Source: Paraburkholderia unamae (GTDB taxonomy: Bacteria; Pseudomonadota; Gammaproteobacteria; Burkholderiales; Burkholderiaceae). Taken from it: DNA of 64,000 nt. The translations under genes and the position numbers were made by a program. The notes under the pieces are model-generated. The model saw only the letters and a program-made list of their open reading frames with translations. It made no database searches and was not told the DNA's origin. Numbering within the stretch: position 1 is the first letter of the stretch; every line of letters starts with the position of its first letter. The stretch spans positions 248,001-312,000 of the forward strand of contig NZ_QLSU01000010.1 of NCBI RefSeq assembly GCF_003268775.1, given 5' to 3'. Shown piece after piece: positions 57,659-64,000 of this stretch.

Positions 57659-58141
57659 TCAATCAACCAGTTGCGGGCGCAATGCCGCGAGCAGGCCCCC
57701 GCAGGCGGCCTCGCATTGATCGAGCACCGCTTCGAAGCCCGCATCGCCGCCGAAATAAGGGTCAATGACCACGCGTGAGTCGGCCTGCGGTGCAAATTCC
57801 ATCAGCAGCCGGATCTTGTCGCGCTCGGTCTGCGGACAAAGGTTCTGCAACGCCGTCACGTTGGCGTCGTCCATCGCGACGATCAAGTCGAAACGGCGAA
57901 AATCGTCGTCCGCGATCTGACGGGCGCGCAGCGGCGCGAGATCATAGCCGCGCTGCCCACCCGCGCGCTGGGCGCGCTCGTCGGGCGCCTCGCCGATGTG
58001 CCAGTCACCCGTGCCCGCCGAGTCGACCTCGACGCGCCCGGCCAGCCCCGCCTCGTCGACGAGGCGCAGCATCACGGCCTCGGCCGTGGGCGAGCGGCAG
58101 ATGTTGCCAAGGCAAACGAAGCAGACGGAAACCTTTTTCAT
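57659..58141 (-). CDS. Low-molecular-weight protein tyrosine phosphatase
   Basis: A 160-residue LMW-PTP. The P-loop is CLGNICRS with catalytic Cys10 and Arg16, and the general-acid Asp lies in VIDPYFGGDAGFEAV. Such enzymes remove phosphate from tyrosines, often on exopolysaccharide kinases or their targets; here no such neighbour is visible. The ATG at 58141 (MKKVSVCFVC) is the family start. It lies just upstream of iscR on the same strand. Confidence 0.93.
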   Translation of the reverse strand: MKKVSVCFVCLGNICRSPTAEAVMLRLVDEAGLAGRVEVDSAGTGDWHIGEAPDERAQRAGGQRGYDLAPLRARQIADDDFRRFDLIVAMDDANVTALQNLCPQTERDKIRLLMEFAPQADSRVVIDPYFGGDAGFEAVLDQCEAACGGLLAALRPQLVD

Positions 58142-58312
58142 CGTGGGGCGCTGGAGTGCGGGCCGGCGTTCAAGGCGCGGCGGCGAATCTCTAATTATAC
58201 AAAGCGCGTGAAACCCGCGCTGCGCTGCCTGATTTCCGGCGAACGGCTTGCGCAAGCACCGCGCACGCGACACGGGCAAGCAGGCGCGAGCGCAAGATCG
58301 CCGCGACGATCA

Positions 58313-58543
58313 TCAGATCGTGTTCGACTGCGGCAGCGGCGCGACGGTGCGCATCGCCTTCACGGGCGCCTTGCCTTCGCTGCCCACGAGGCCATACGAC
58401 ACGGCGCGCGCGAGCTCGGCCGTGAATTGATCGGCGGCGAGCGGCATTTGCTGCTCGGCGGTATTCCATGCATGGATCCATGCGATTGCCGCGAGCGGCA
58501 CGATCAGCGCCAGCGGCCAGTACACCGTTATTTTCTTTCTCAT
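58313..58543 (-). CDS. Small single-pass membrane protein of unknown function
   Basis: A 76-residue protein. It begins MRKKITVYWPLALIVPLAAIAW, a basic start and a membrane segment (about residues 8-25), and goes on with a soluble tail (AELARAVSYGLVGSEGKAPVKAM). An AGAGAG-type ribosome site precedes the ATG. I do not recognise a family. It follows lutB by 158 bp on the same strand, in the place where lutC is often found. Confidence 0.6.
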   Translation of the reverse strand: MRKKITVYWPLALIVPLAAIAWIHAWNTAEQQMPLAADQFTAELARAVSYGLVGSEGKAPVKAMRTVAPLPQSNTI

Positions 58544-58701
58544 GATGCGACTCTCTCTCGACTGTGGGGCGACGGGTGCGGACGCACTATCGCCAGTCGA
58601 GATGATATAGACAGTCGCAATCAGGAAAAACCCGCCCCGAACGAACACACTGTTGCTCCAGCTTAAATAGTTGCCGGAGAAAACTTGACTGTGGACGCGC
58701 G

Positions 58702-60138
58702 TCAGGCCTCTTCGGGACGCTTCGTCGTGTCCAGATGCGTCTGCCGCGCCGCGTACAACTCGCGGAAGGTGCGCCCGACCGGCGCGGGCATGTCGCGCCC
58801 GTTCGTCCAGCCGCGCACGAACGGCAGTTTGCGAATGATCCGCGACTGGCCGCCCATGCGCTCCAGCACCCGCACGCCCAGCTTCGTGAGCAGCGCGTAG
58901 ACGCTGGGGTGCAACGCGAGCCAGCCCCAGGCCGCCAGCGCCGCACGCTCGCGCCAGGGGCGCAAGTGCCGCTCCGTCTGCTTCTCGCGCAGCTTGCGCA
59001 ACAGGTCGGAAAGCGGAATGCCCACCGGACAAACGCTGTTGCACTCGCCGCAGAGCGTGGCGGCTTGGGGCAGATCGAGCGCCTTCTCGATGCCGACATA
59101 GCTCGGCGTGAGCACCGAACCCATCGGCCCCGGATAGACCCAGCCATACGCGTGGCCGCCCACCTTCTGGTAGACCGGGCAGTGATTCATGCACGCGCCG
59201 CAGCGGATGCAGCGCAGCATCTCCTGAAATTCGCCGCCGATCAGCCCCGTGCGGCCGCCGTCCACGAGGACGACATACATGTGCTCGGGGCCGTCCAGGT
59301 CCTCGGGCCCACGCGGGCCGGTCAGCACCGAGAAGTAGTTCGACGTGGCCTGGCCCGTTGCCGACCGCGGCAGCAGGCGCATGGCCGTGGCGAGGTCTTC
59401 GAGAGTCGGCAGCACCTTTTCGATGCCCGTGACCGCCACGTGCACACGCGGCATCACCGTGCACATGCCCTCGTTGCCCTCGTTGGTGACCAGCACGACC
59501 GAGCCCGTTTCCGCCACGAGGAAGTTGCCGCCCGTCACCCCCATGTCCGCCGAAAGGAAATGCGGGCGCAGCACTTCGCGCGCCTCGCGCGTCATGTCGG
59601 GGATTTCTGTCAGGCGCGGCTTGTGGTGCGTCTGCGCGAACAGATCGGCGATCTCGTCCTTGTCCTTGTGGACGACGGGCGCAATGATGTGGCTGGGCGG
59701 CTCGTTGTCGTTGATCTGAAGGATGTATTCGCCGAGATCGGTCTCGATGGACTGCACGCCCATTTGAGCGAGCACCGTGTTGAGCTGCATCTCCTCCGAG
59801 ACCATCGACTTCGTCTTGATGACCTTGCGCACGTCGTGGCGGCGCGCGATGTCCGCGACCAGCTTCGCCGCGTCACGCGCGGTCTCGGCATAGAGCACGG
59901 TCACACCGCGCCGCGTGGCCTCGGTCTCGAACTGTTCGAGCCAGACATCGAGATTTTCCAGCGCGCGGTTGCGCCGTGCCTTGAGCGCCGCGCGTGTGGC
60001 CTGAAAGTCGATCGCGGTGATGGCCTCCGCTCGCGCCGAGACGAACTTGGTGGAGAGCTTCTTGAGATTGTGTTGCAGACGCTGGTCGGCCAGTTTCTGG
60101 CCGGCGCGCGCCTTGAACTGCATCGATTGGACTTGCAT
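58702..60138 (-). CDS. lutB: Lactate utilisation iron-sulfur protein LutB
   Basis: A 478-residue protein. The N-terminal half is a LUD domain (around VTGGNFLVAETGSVVLVTNEG). Two 4Fe-4S motifs follow: CIRCGACMNHCPVYQ and CGECNSVCPVG. It ends with a C-terminal LutB extension. With LutA and usually LutC it oxidises L-lactate to pyruvate. It is 75 bp after lutA. Confidence 0.93.
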   Translation of the reverse strand: MQVQSMQFKARAGQKLADQRLQHNLKKLSTKFVSARAEAITAIDFQATRAALKARRNRALENLDVWLEQFETEATRRGVTVLYAETARDAAKLVADIARRHDVRKVIKTKSMVSEEMQLNTVLAQMGVQSIETDLGEYILQINDNEPPSHIIAPVVHKDKDEIADLFAQTHHKPRLTEIPDMTREAREVLRPHFLSADMGVTGGNFLVAETGSVVLVTNEGNEGMCTVMPRVHVAVTGIEKVLPTLEDLATAMRLLPRSATGQATSNYFSVLTGPRGPEDLDGPEHMYVVLVDGGRTGLIGGEFQEMLRCIRCGACMNHCPVYQKVGGHAYGWVYPGPMGSVLTPSYVGIEKALDLPQAATLCGECNSVCPVGIPLSDLLRKLREKQTERHLRPWRERAALAAWGWLALHPSVYALLTKLGVRVLERMGGQSRIIRKLPFVRGWTNGRDMPAPVGRTFRELYAARQTHLDTTKRPEEA

Positions 60139-60213
60139 GGCGTCGGGGCGATAGTGAGCGTGAGCGGTGTTCGGCGAATTCCGGAGAGGTGATCGATCTG
60201 GGCGAACGACGGA

Positions 60214-60936
60214 TCACACGTCGCCGGCCAGCACCTGCGCAATGTGCAGCACGCGCGTGGTGGTGTCGCCCGTGCGACGCAGCCGGCCTTCGATGTTGAG
60301 CATGCAGCCAAGATCGCTGAGCACCACGGCGCCCGTGCCGCTCGCCTGGACGTTCGCGCACTTTTCGTCCGCGATGGCCGTCGAGATGTCGCCGTACTTC
60401 ACGGCGAAGGTGCCGCCAAAGCCGCAGCAGTGCTCGCAGTCCTTCATCTCCCGGACCTCGACGCCGCGCTGGGCGAGCAGCGCGCGCGGCTGCGCCTTCA
60501 CGCCAAGCTCGCGCAGGCCCGAGCACGAATCGTGATAGGTCACCGGCCCGCTGAACCCGCCCTGCGGCAGCGTGACCTTCGCGACATTGACGAGGAAATC
60601 CGTGAGCTCGTAGACGCGCTCGCGCAGCTTGCCGTACCGCGCCATCAACTCGGGATCGTCGCGGAACAGGTCGCCGTAATGCACGCGGATCATGCCGCCG
60701 CACGAGCCCGAAGGCACCACGACGTAATCGAATTGCTCAAACTCGCGCAGCGTTTTTTCCGCCAGGTCGCGCGCGAGTGGACGCTCGCCGGAGTTGTAGG
60801 CCGGTTGACCGCAGCAGGTTTGCGCGGACGGCACGACGACCTCATAACCCGCCTCTTCGAGCAGCTTGAGCGTCGAAAAGCCAATTTCGGGGCGCATCGT
60901 GTCGATGAGACAGGTGACGAACAAACCGACTCGCAT
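60214..60936 (-). CDS. lutA: Lactate utilisation protein LutA (cysteine-rich CCG domains)
   Basis: A 240-residue protein with two cysteine-rich CCG domains: TCCGQPAYNSGE with an earlier Cys in the first half, and CEHCCGFGGTF in the second. These bind Fe-S clusters or thiols in LutA/GlcF/HdrB-type proteins. The ATG at 60936 is preceded by a GAGGAG ribosome site. It is the first gene of the lut operon and lies back to back with an IclR-type regulator. Confidence 0.93.
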   Translation of the reverse strand: MRVGLFVTCLIDTMRPEIGFSTLKLLEEAGYEVVVPSAQTCCGQPAYNSGERPLARDLAEKTLREFEQFDYVVVPSGSCGGMIRVHYGDLFRDDPELMARYGKLRERVYELTDFLVNVAKVTLPQGGFSGPVTYHDSCSGLRELGVKAQPRALLAQRGVEVREMKDCEHCCGFGGTFAVKYGDISTAIADEKCANVQASGTGAVVLSDLGCMLNIEGRLRRTGDTTTRVLHIAQVLAGDV

Positions 60937-61060
60937 GGGGACTCCTCGTGAAAACCGTCCCCGATTATCCGCTGTTTCGCCGCCGTCACCAACGCGCGTC
61001 TGCGCCGATCCGGCCATCAAAACGCATGCCGCACCGCAACGCCCGCCTTCGGTCAAGCGC

Positions 61061-61088
61061 TTACTTTTTTCACAATACGAGATACAAT
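61061..61088 (+). promoter_or_regulatory. Predicted promoter of the IclR-type regulator
   Basis: TTACTT at 61061-61066 and TACAAT at 61083-61088, 16 bp apart. The -10 overlaps an ATG at 61087, which argues that translation starts later, at 61126. Confidence 0.5.
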
Positions 61089-61125
61089 GGATTTTCCGCC
61101 TCACGCGTCAAACGAATCTGAACCC

Positions 61126-61926
61126 ATGAGCGACATCCATCCAGATCCGAAGACCTCGATTCAGGTGATCGAGCGCATGATGCGCCTGCTGGACGCGCTG
61201 GCCGCCCATAGCGACCCCGTCAGTCTGAAAGAACTCGCGCTGCGCACCGAACTGCACCCTTCTACCGCTCACCGCATCCTGAACGACATGGTGAGTTGCC
61301 GTCTCGTCGATCGCTCCGACCCCGGCACCTACCGCCTCGGCATGCGGCTGCTCGAACTCGGCAATCTCGTGAAGGCACGCCTTTCGGTTCGCGACGCGGC
61401 GCTCACGCCAATGCGCGAGCTGCACCGCCTGACCGGGCAAACGGTGAATCTCTCCGTGCGCCAGGGCGATGAGATCGTCTATATAGAACGTGCCTATTCG
61501 GAGCGCTCCGGCATGCAGGTGGTGCGTGCCATTGGCGGTCGCGCCCCGCTGCACCTCACTTCAGTCGGCAAGCTCTTTCTCGCCGCCGACGAAGCGAACC
61601 GCGTACGCGCCTACGCCACACGCACCGGCCTGTCGGGCCACACGCGCAACAGCATCACCGACCTCAGCCGCCTCGAGCGCGAGCTTGCCCATGTGCGCCA
61701 GCAGTTCTGCGCGCGCGACAACGAAGAGCTCGAACTGGGCGTGCGCTGCATCGCCGCAGGCATTTACGACGACACCGGCAAGCTGGTGGCGGGCCTTTCG
61801 CTCTCCGCGCCTGCCGACCGTTTGCAGGATTCGTGGCTTGGCCAGTTGAGCAAGACCGCACTCACGATTTCCGAGTCGCTCGGCTATCACCCGGAACCTG
61901 CCGAAGGCAACGTTCAAACCGCCTGA
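61126..61926 (+). CDS. IclR family transcriptional regulator
   Basis: A 266-residue regulator. It has an N-terminal winged helix (IQVIERMMRLLDALAAH ... LHPSTAHRILNDMV) and a C-terminal IclR effector domain (LHLTSVGKLFLA, GVRCIAAGIYDDTG). Being divergent from lutA, it probably controls lactate use. I chose 61126 (MSDIHPDPKTS) over 61087 because the earlier ATG sits in a -10 box. It ends before a terminator. Confidence 0.9.
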   Translation: MSDIHPDPKTSIQVIERMMRLLDALAAHSDPVSLKELALRTELHPSTAHRILNDMVSCRLVDRSDPGTYRLGMRLLELGNLVKARLSVRDAALTPMRELHRLTGQTVNLSVRQGDEIVYIERAYSERSGMQVVRAIGGRAPLHLTSVGKLFLAADEANRVRAYATRTGLSGHTRNSITDLSRLERELAHVRQQFCARDNEELELGVRCIAAGIYDDTGKLVAGLSLSAPADRLQDSWLGQLSKTALTISESLGYHPEPAEGNVQTA

Positions 61927-61976
61927 AGCGCAAAGCGGTTGTTGCCGGAACACGCAACGCCGAAAAGTCAGTATCG

Positions 61977-62007
61977 AAAAAGCGGAGGCAAGGCCTCCGT
62001 TTTTTTC
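61977..62007. terminator. Terminator after the IclR-type gene
   Basis: Hairpin arms CGGAGGC and GCCTCCG with a loop of three, A-rich on the left and T7 on the right. It may also serve the minus-strand module that ends at 62022. Confidence 0.85.
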
Positions 62008-62021
62008 GCCTTAGGCTTTCC

Positions 62022-62546
62022 TCACGCAACCAGTTCATCGAGCTTGCGGTTCAGCTTCGCGTCGAGGTCGCGCGCCTCTTTTGCGAGATTGACCTGCTTG
62101 GCCGTTCGCGCCGTCTCCAGCAACGCCGGGTCGATGCTGTAGCCCTCTCGCCCCTTCAGCCAGCCAAGAATGTCGCTGAGATGCCAGAGCGACGGATTGC
62201 CCTCGTGCACGGGCTGCGGAAAATCCGCTACGTGCCCAAGCATCAACTTGCGCAGGTTCTGGCGCGACATGCCGGTCAGGTCAGCCGCATCGGTGAGCCC
62301 GACGAAGTCCGGGGCCGCTTCAACGAGCCGTGCGGACGGCACGGCCCGCTTCACGTCCTGCAACGCCGAATAAAATGCCGACCACGCGTTCCCGCTTTCG
62401 CGCGTGAACGCAAGCGCGATGCGGCCCGGCAGTCCCACGCCGATCGTTGCGTCGTCGCAGCCGGCTTCGGCGAGGCGCTCCACGAGCGCCTCGTGATCGT
62501 TGTCTTCGGCGGCCAACTGGTACTTGAGGGTGAACAGGTAGTCCAT
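62022..62546 (-). CDS. HTH protein, probable antitoxin-like partner
   Basis: A 174-residue protein. The N-terminal half (YLFTLKYQLAAEDNDHEALV ... AGCDDATIGVGLPGRIALAF) is a small alpha/beta domain. The C-terminal half has an AlpA/MerR-like helix-turn-helix (LTDAADLTGMSRQNLRKLML) followed by SLWHLSDILGWLKG. I recall similar proteins annotated as DNA-binding and paired with HicA-like small proteins. It starts 3 bp after its partner, with GGAG in the partner's last codons as its ribosome site. Confidence 0.7.
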   Translation of the reverse strand: MDYLFTLKYQLAAEDNDHEALVERLAEAGCDDATIGVGLPGRIALAFTRESGNAWSAFYSALQDVKRAVPSARLVEAAPDFVGLTDAADLTGMSRQNLRKLMLGHVADFPQPVHEGNPSLWHLSDILGWLKGREGYSIDPALLETARTAKQVNLAKEARDLDAKLNRKLDELVA

Positions 62547-62549
62547 GCG

Positions 62550-62843
62550 TTACTCCGGCGCTTCGGCCGCCGCGCATGCGGCTGCCGGGTTGGTTCGGTG
62601 GGTCGCGCAATTGTCGACCACGCGTTTGAGCACATAGGCATGATTGGCCGCGCTACGCGGCGTGCTCCAGATGCTCGTGATGCAAAACTCCCCACAGCGA
62701 CAGGTTGCGTCGTTATACGGGCAGTACATTCTTCCCCACGCGTGCCCACGGCCATTACCCTTACCTGGTTGAACTAACCAACCCTGTTTCTCGGCATAGG
62801 CAAGCACGGCCTCGATCTCTTTCTTCGGGTGCAATCGTCTCAT
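62550..62843 (-). CDS. HicA-like small protein, probable toxin-like partner
   Basis: A 97-residue protein. It has an N-terminal KKEIEAVLAYAEKQGWLVQ, as in HicA-type double-stranded-RNA-binding folds, and GNGRGHAWG, where HicA has its catalytic GSH or GH motif. A group of cysteines follows (CPYNDATCRCGEFC), which is not seen in classical HicA. The start is taken as the ATG at 62843; one at 62882 lies inside the -35 box and cannot be used. RNase activity is inference. Confidence 0.65.
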   Translation of the reverse strand: MRRLHPKKEIEAVLAYAEKQGWLVQPGKGNGRGHAWGRMYCPYNDATCRCGEFCITSIWSTPRSAANHAYVLKRVVDNCATHRTNPAAACAAAEAPE

Positions 62844-62853
62844 CGACAGACTC

Positions 62854-62882
62854 AGTGTATGTGTCGTCAGATTGGTTGTCAA
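62854..62882 (-). promoter_or_regulatory. Strong promoter of the two-gene module
   Basis: On the minus strand TTGACA (62877-62882), 17 bp, TACACT (62854-62859). The start of transcription would be only 3-5 bases before the ATG at 62843, so the message is probably leaderless. Confidence 0.8.
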
Positions 62883-62892
62883 TTGACAACCA
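62873..62892. promoter_or_regulatory. Perfect 20-bp palindrome, probable operator
   Basis: TGGTTGTCAATTGACAACCA is a perfect inverted repeat. It covers the whole -35 box, so a protein bound to it would block the promoter. Confidence 0.85.
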
Positions 62893-63033
62893 TCAATAGC
62901 CCGTATCGCGATGTCCCGCGCTCACGCGGGACCGGGCGCCTGTTCACAAACCACCGAGCCATGTTGCCGACGAACCGGATTCCGAAACAGTCGGCCAATC
63001 GTCGTAGGACGCGCCGGCACGCGCCCAAAAACA

Positions 63034-63060
63034 AAACGCCCCGCAATTGCGGGGCGTTTG
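63034..63060 (-). terminator. Terminator after the PBP7-like gene
   Basis: Hairpin arms AACGCCCCGCAA and TTGCGGGGCGTT, followed on the minus strand by TTGTTTTT. Confidence 0.85.
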
Positions 63061-63094
63061 CCAAAGTCAGGCCGAAAACCGGCGGCGCGCGGTC

Positions 63095-64000
63095 TCAGGT
63101 ACCCGCGCCACCTGCGTCCGCGCTGGTGATGCGCGGCTGCTGCTCCGCGCCGCCATTGTCGAGCCACGTGCGCACGCGCGTTGCATCGGCGAAGCGCGAA
63201 TATTTGCCGCTCGAGTCGAGCAGCACCATGATCACGGGACGATTGTGGATCGTGGTTTGCATGACGAGGCACTCGCCCGCTTCGTTGATGAAGCCCGTCT
63301 TTTGCAGACCGATATCCCACGACGCGTTACGCACCAGCGCGTTCGTGCTGTTATAGGCCAGATTGCGCTTGCCCGTGAACACGTCGTAGCTGCGGTCGGT
63401 CGAGAACTGGCGGATCATCGGGTACTGATACGCCGCGTTCACCATCTTCACGAGATCGCGCGCAGTCGCAACATTGTGGCTCGTGAGGCCGGTGGAATTC
63501 TCGAAGTGCGTATCGGTCATGCCGAGTTGCTTCGCCTTCGCGTTCATCGCCGCGATGAACGCCGGGCGGCCGCCCGGGTAATAGCGCGAGAGCGCCGCAG
63601 CCGCGCGGTTTTCCGACGCCATCAGCGCGATATGCAGCATGTCCTCGCGCGAGAGCACCGAGCCCACCGAGAGGCGCGAGCCCGTGTTCTTCTCGTAGTC
63701 GCGGTCTTCGTCGGTGACTTCGATCTGCTCCGAAAGCGAAGCCTTCGAGTCGAGCACGACCATCGCCGTCATGAGCTTCGAGATCGACGCGATCGGCACG
63801 ACGGCGTGCGAGTTCTTGTCGAAGAGCGGCTCAAGCGTGTTCTGGTCGACCACGTAGGCGACGCCGGAGCGCAGCATCAGCGAGTCGGGCGTGTCATGCA
63901 GGCCGAACGCCTGGCCAACCGTCGGCTGGCGCGGCTCGAACGCGACGCGACGCACGGCCGAATGATGCCGGCCATTCATCGTGTAGCTGACACGGCGCTT
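63095..64000 (-). CDS. pbpG: D-alanyl-D-alanine endopeptidase (PBP7 type), N-terminus outside window
   Basis: A 301-residue part of a periplasmic peptidase of the S11 (DD-peptidase) family. The frame is open to the window edge, so the signal peptide is outside. The catalytic motifs are SISK (ASISKLMTAMVV), SEN (MASENRAAAALSRYYPGG) and KTG (LQKTGFINEAGE). The YYPGG and STGLT segments match PbpG, which cuts cross-links in peptidoglycan. It is read toward the two-gene module but ends at its own terminator. Confidence 0.92.
   Translation of the reverse strand, partial: KRRVSYTMNGRHHSAVRRVAFEPRQPTVGQAFGLHDTPDSLMLRSGVAYVVDQNTLEPLFDKNSHAVVPIASISKLMTAMVVLDSKASLSEQIEVTDEDRDYEKNTGSRLSVGSVLSREDMLHIALMASENRAAAALSRYYPGGRPAFIAAMNAKAKQLGMTDTHFENSTGLTSHNVATARDLVKMVNAAYQYPMIRQFSTDRSYDVFTGKRNLAYNSTNALVRNASWDIGLQKTGFINEAGECLVMQTTIHNRPVIMVLLDSSGKYSRFADATRVRTWLDNGGAEQQPRITSADAGGAGT

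Noticed and set aside
61087..61125. ATG at 61087 as start of the IclR-type protein.
   Set aside because: It overlaps a -10-like TACAAT, has no ribosome site and adds residues unlike the family.

Overview
The window is a piece of a GC-rich (roughly 65 % by eye) betaproteobacterial chromosome. Gene content, gene order and protein sequences point to the Burkholderiaceae, most likely Paraburkholderia, Caballeronia or Burkholderia. This rests on recognising families and conserved neighbourhoods, not on a database search. Nearly all of the window is ordinary core chromosome. I see no insertion sequence, prophage, CRISPR array, rRNA or tRNA gene.

Layout. (1) 1-254 is the C-terminal end of the RNA-binding protein Tex on the plus strand, closed by a terminator shared with kup. 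(2) 359-19963 is a long minus-strand block read as ndk, rlmN, rodZ, ispG, hisS, yfgM, bamB, der, hfq, hflX, hflK, hflC, a DUF2065 protein, hisZ, purA, a phosphoribosyltransferase and kup. (3) 20325-21023 is a Bax-inhibitor-1 family membrane protein on the plus strand. (4) 21169-28423 is a minus-strand set: PHP phosphatase, YciO/Sua5-like protein, site-2 protease, trpS, a methyltransferase, dapA, bamC and a metallo-beta-lactamase-fold hydrolase. It is followed upstream by an alpha/beta hydrolase and a DUF455 ferritin-like protein (to 30412). (5) 30634-32732 is on the plus strand: gamma-carbonic anhydrase, hslO (Hsp33) and a small lipoprotein. (6) 32842-44047 is on the minus strand: a single LolC/E-type permease, lolD, tatD, comEC, an alpha/beta hydrolase, pyrG, kdsA, eno and ftsB. 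(7) 44424-51255 is on the plus strand: an RpfE-like protein, recJ, prfB with its programmed +1 frameshift, lysS and a glycine-zipper protein. (8) 51364-57503 is a complete minus-strand isc operon, iscR-iscS-iscU-iscA-hscB-hscA-fdx-iscX, with two IscR-like boxes over the iscR promoter, followed upstream by a low-molecular-weight tyrosine phosphatase. (9) 58313-61926 is a lactate-utilisation locus, lutA-lutB plus a small membrane protein, divergent from an IclR-family regulator. (10) 62022-62843 is a small two-gene module: a HicA-like small protein followed by an HTH protein, under a strong promoter with a perfect 20-bp palindrome over its -35. (11) 63095-64000 is the C-terminal part of a PBP7-type D-Ala-D-Ala endopeptidase.

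Themes. Much of the block serves the cell envelope (BamB, BamC, the Lol exporter, KdsA for LPS, RodZ, FtsB, IspG, PbpG) and translation (HisS, TrpS, LysS, RF2, RlmN, Der, HflX, Hfq). IspG and RlmN need Fe-S clusters of the kind supplied by the isc operon.

The least ordinary items are the 62.0-62.9 kb toxin-antitoxin-like module with a probably leaderless message, the lut locus without a lutC gene, a missing pilF/pilW at the rlmN-rodZ junction, the single-permease Lol locus with a TTG start, and a terminator-like hairpin inside the isc operon. I found nothing I could defend as a wholly new large system. The 62 kb module is the best candidate for something poorly described.
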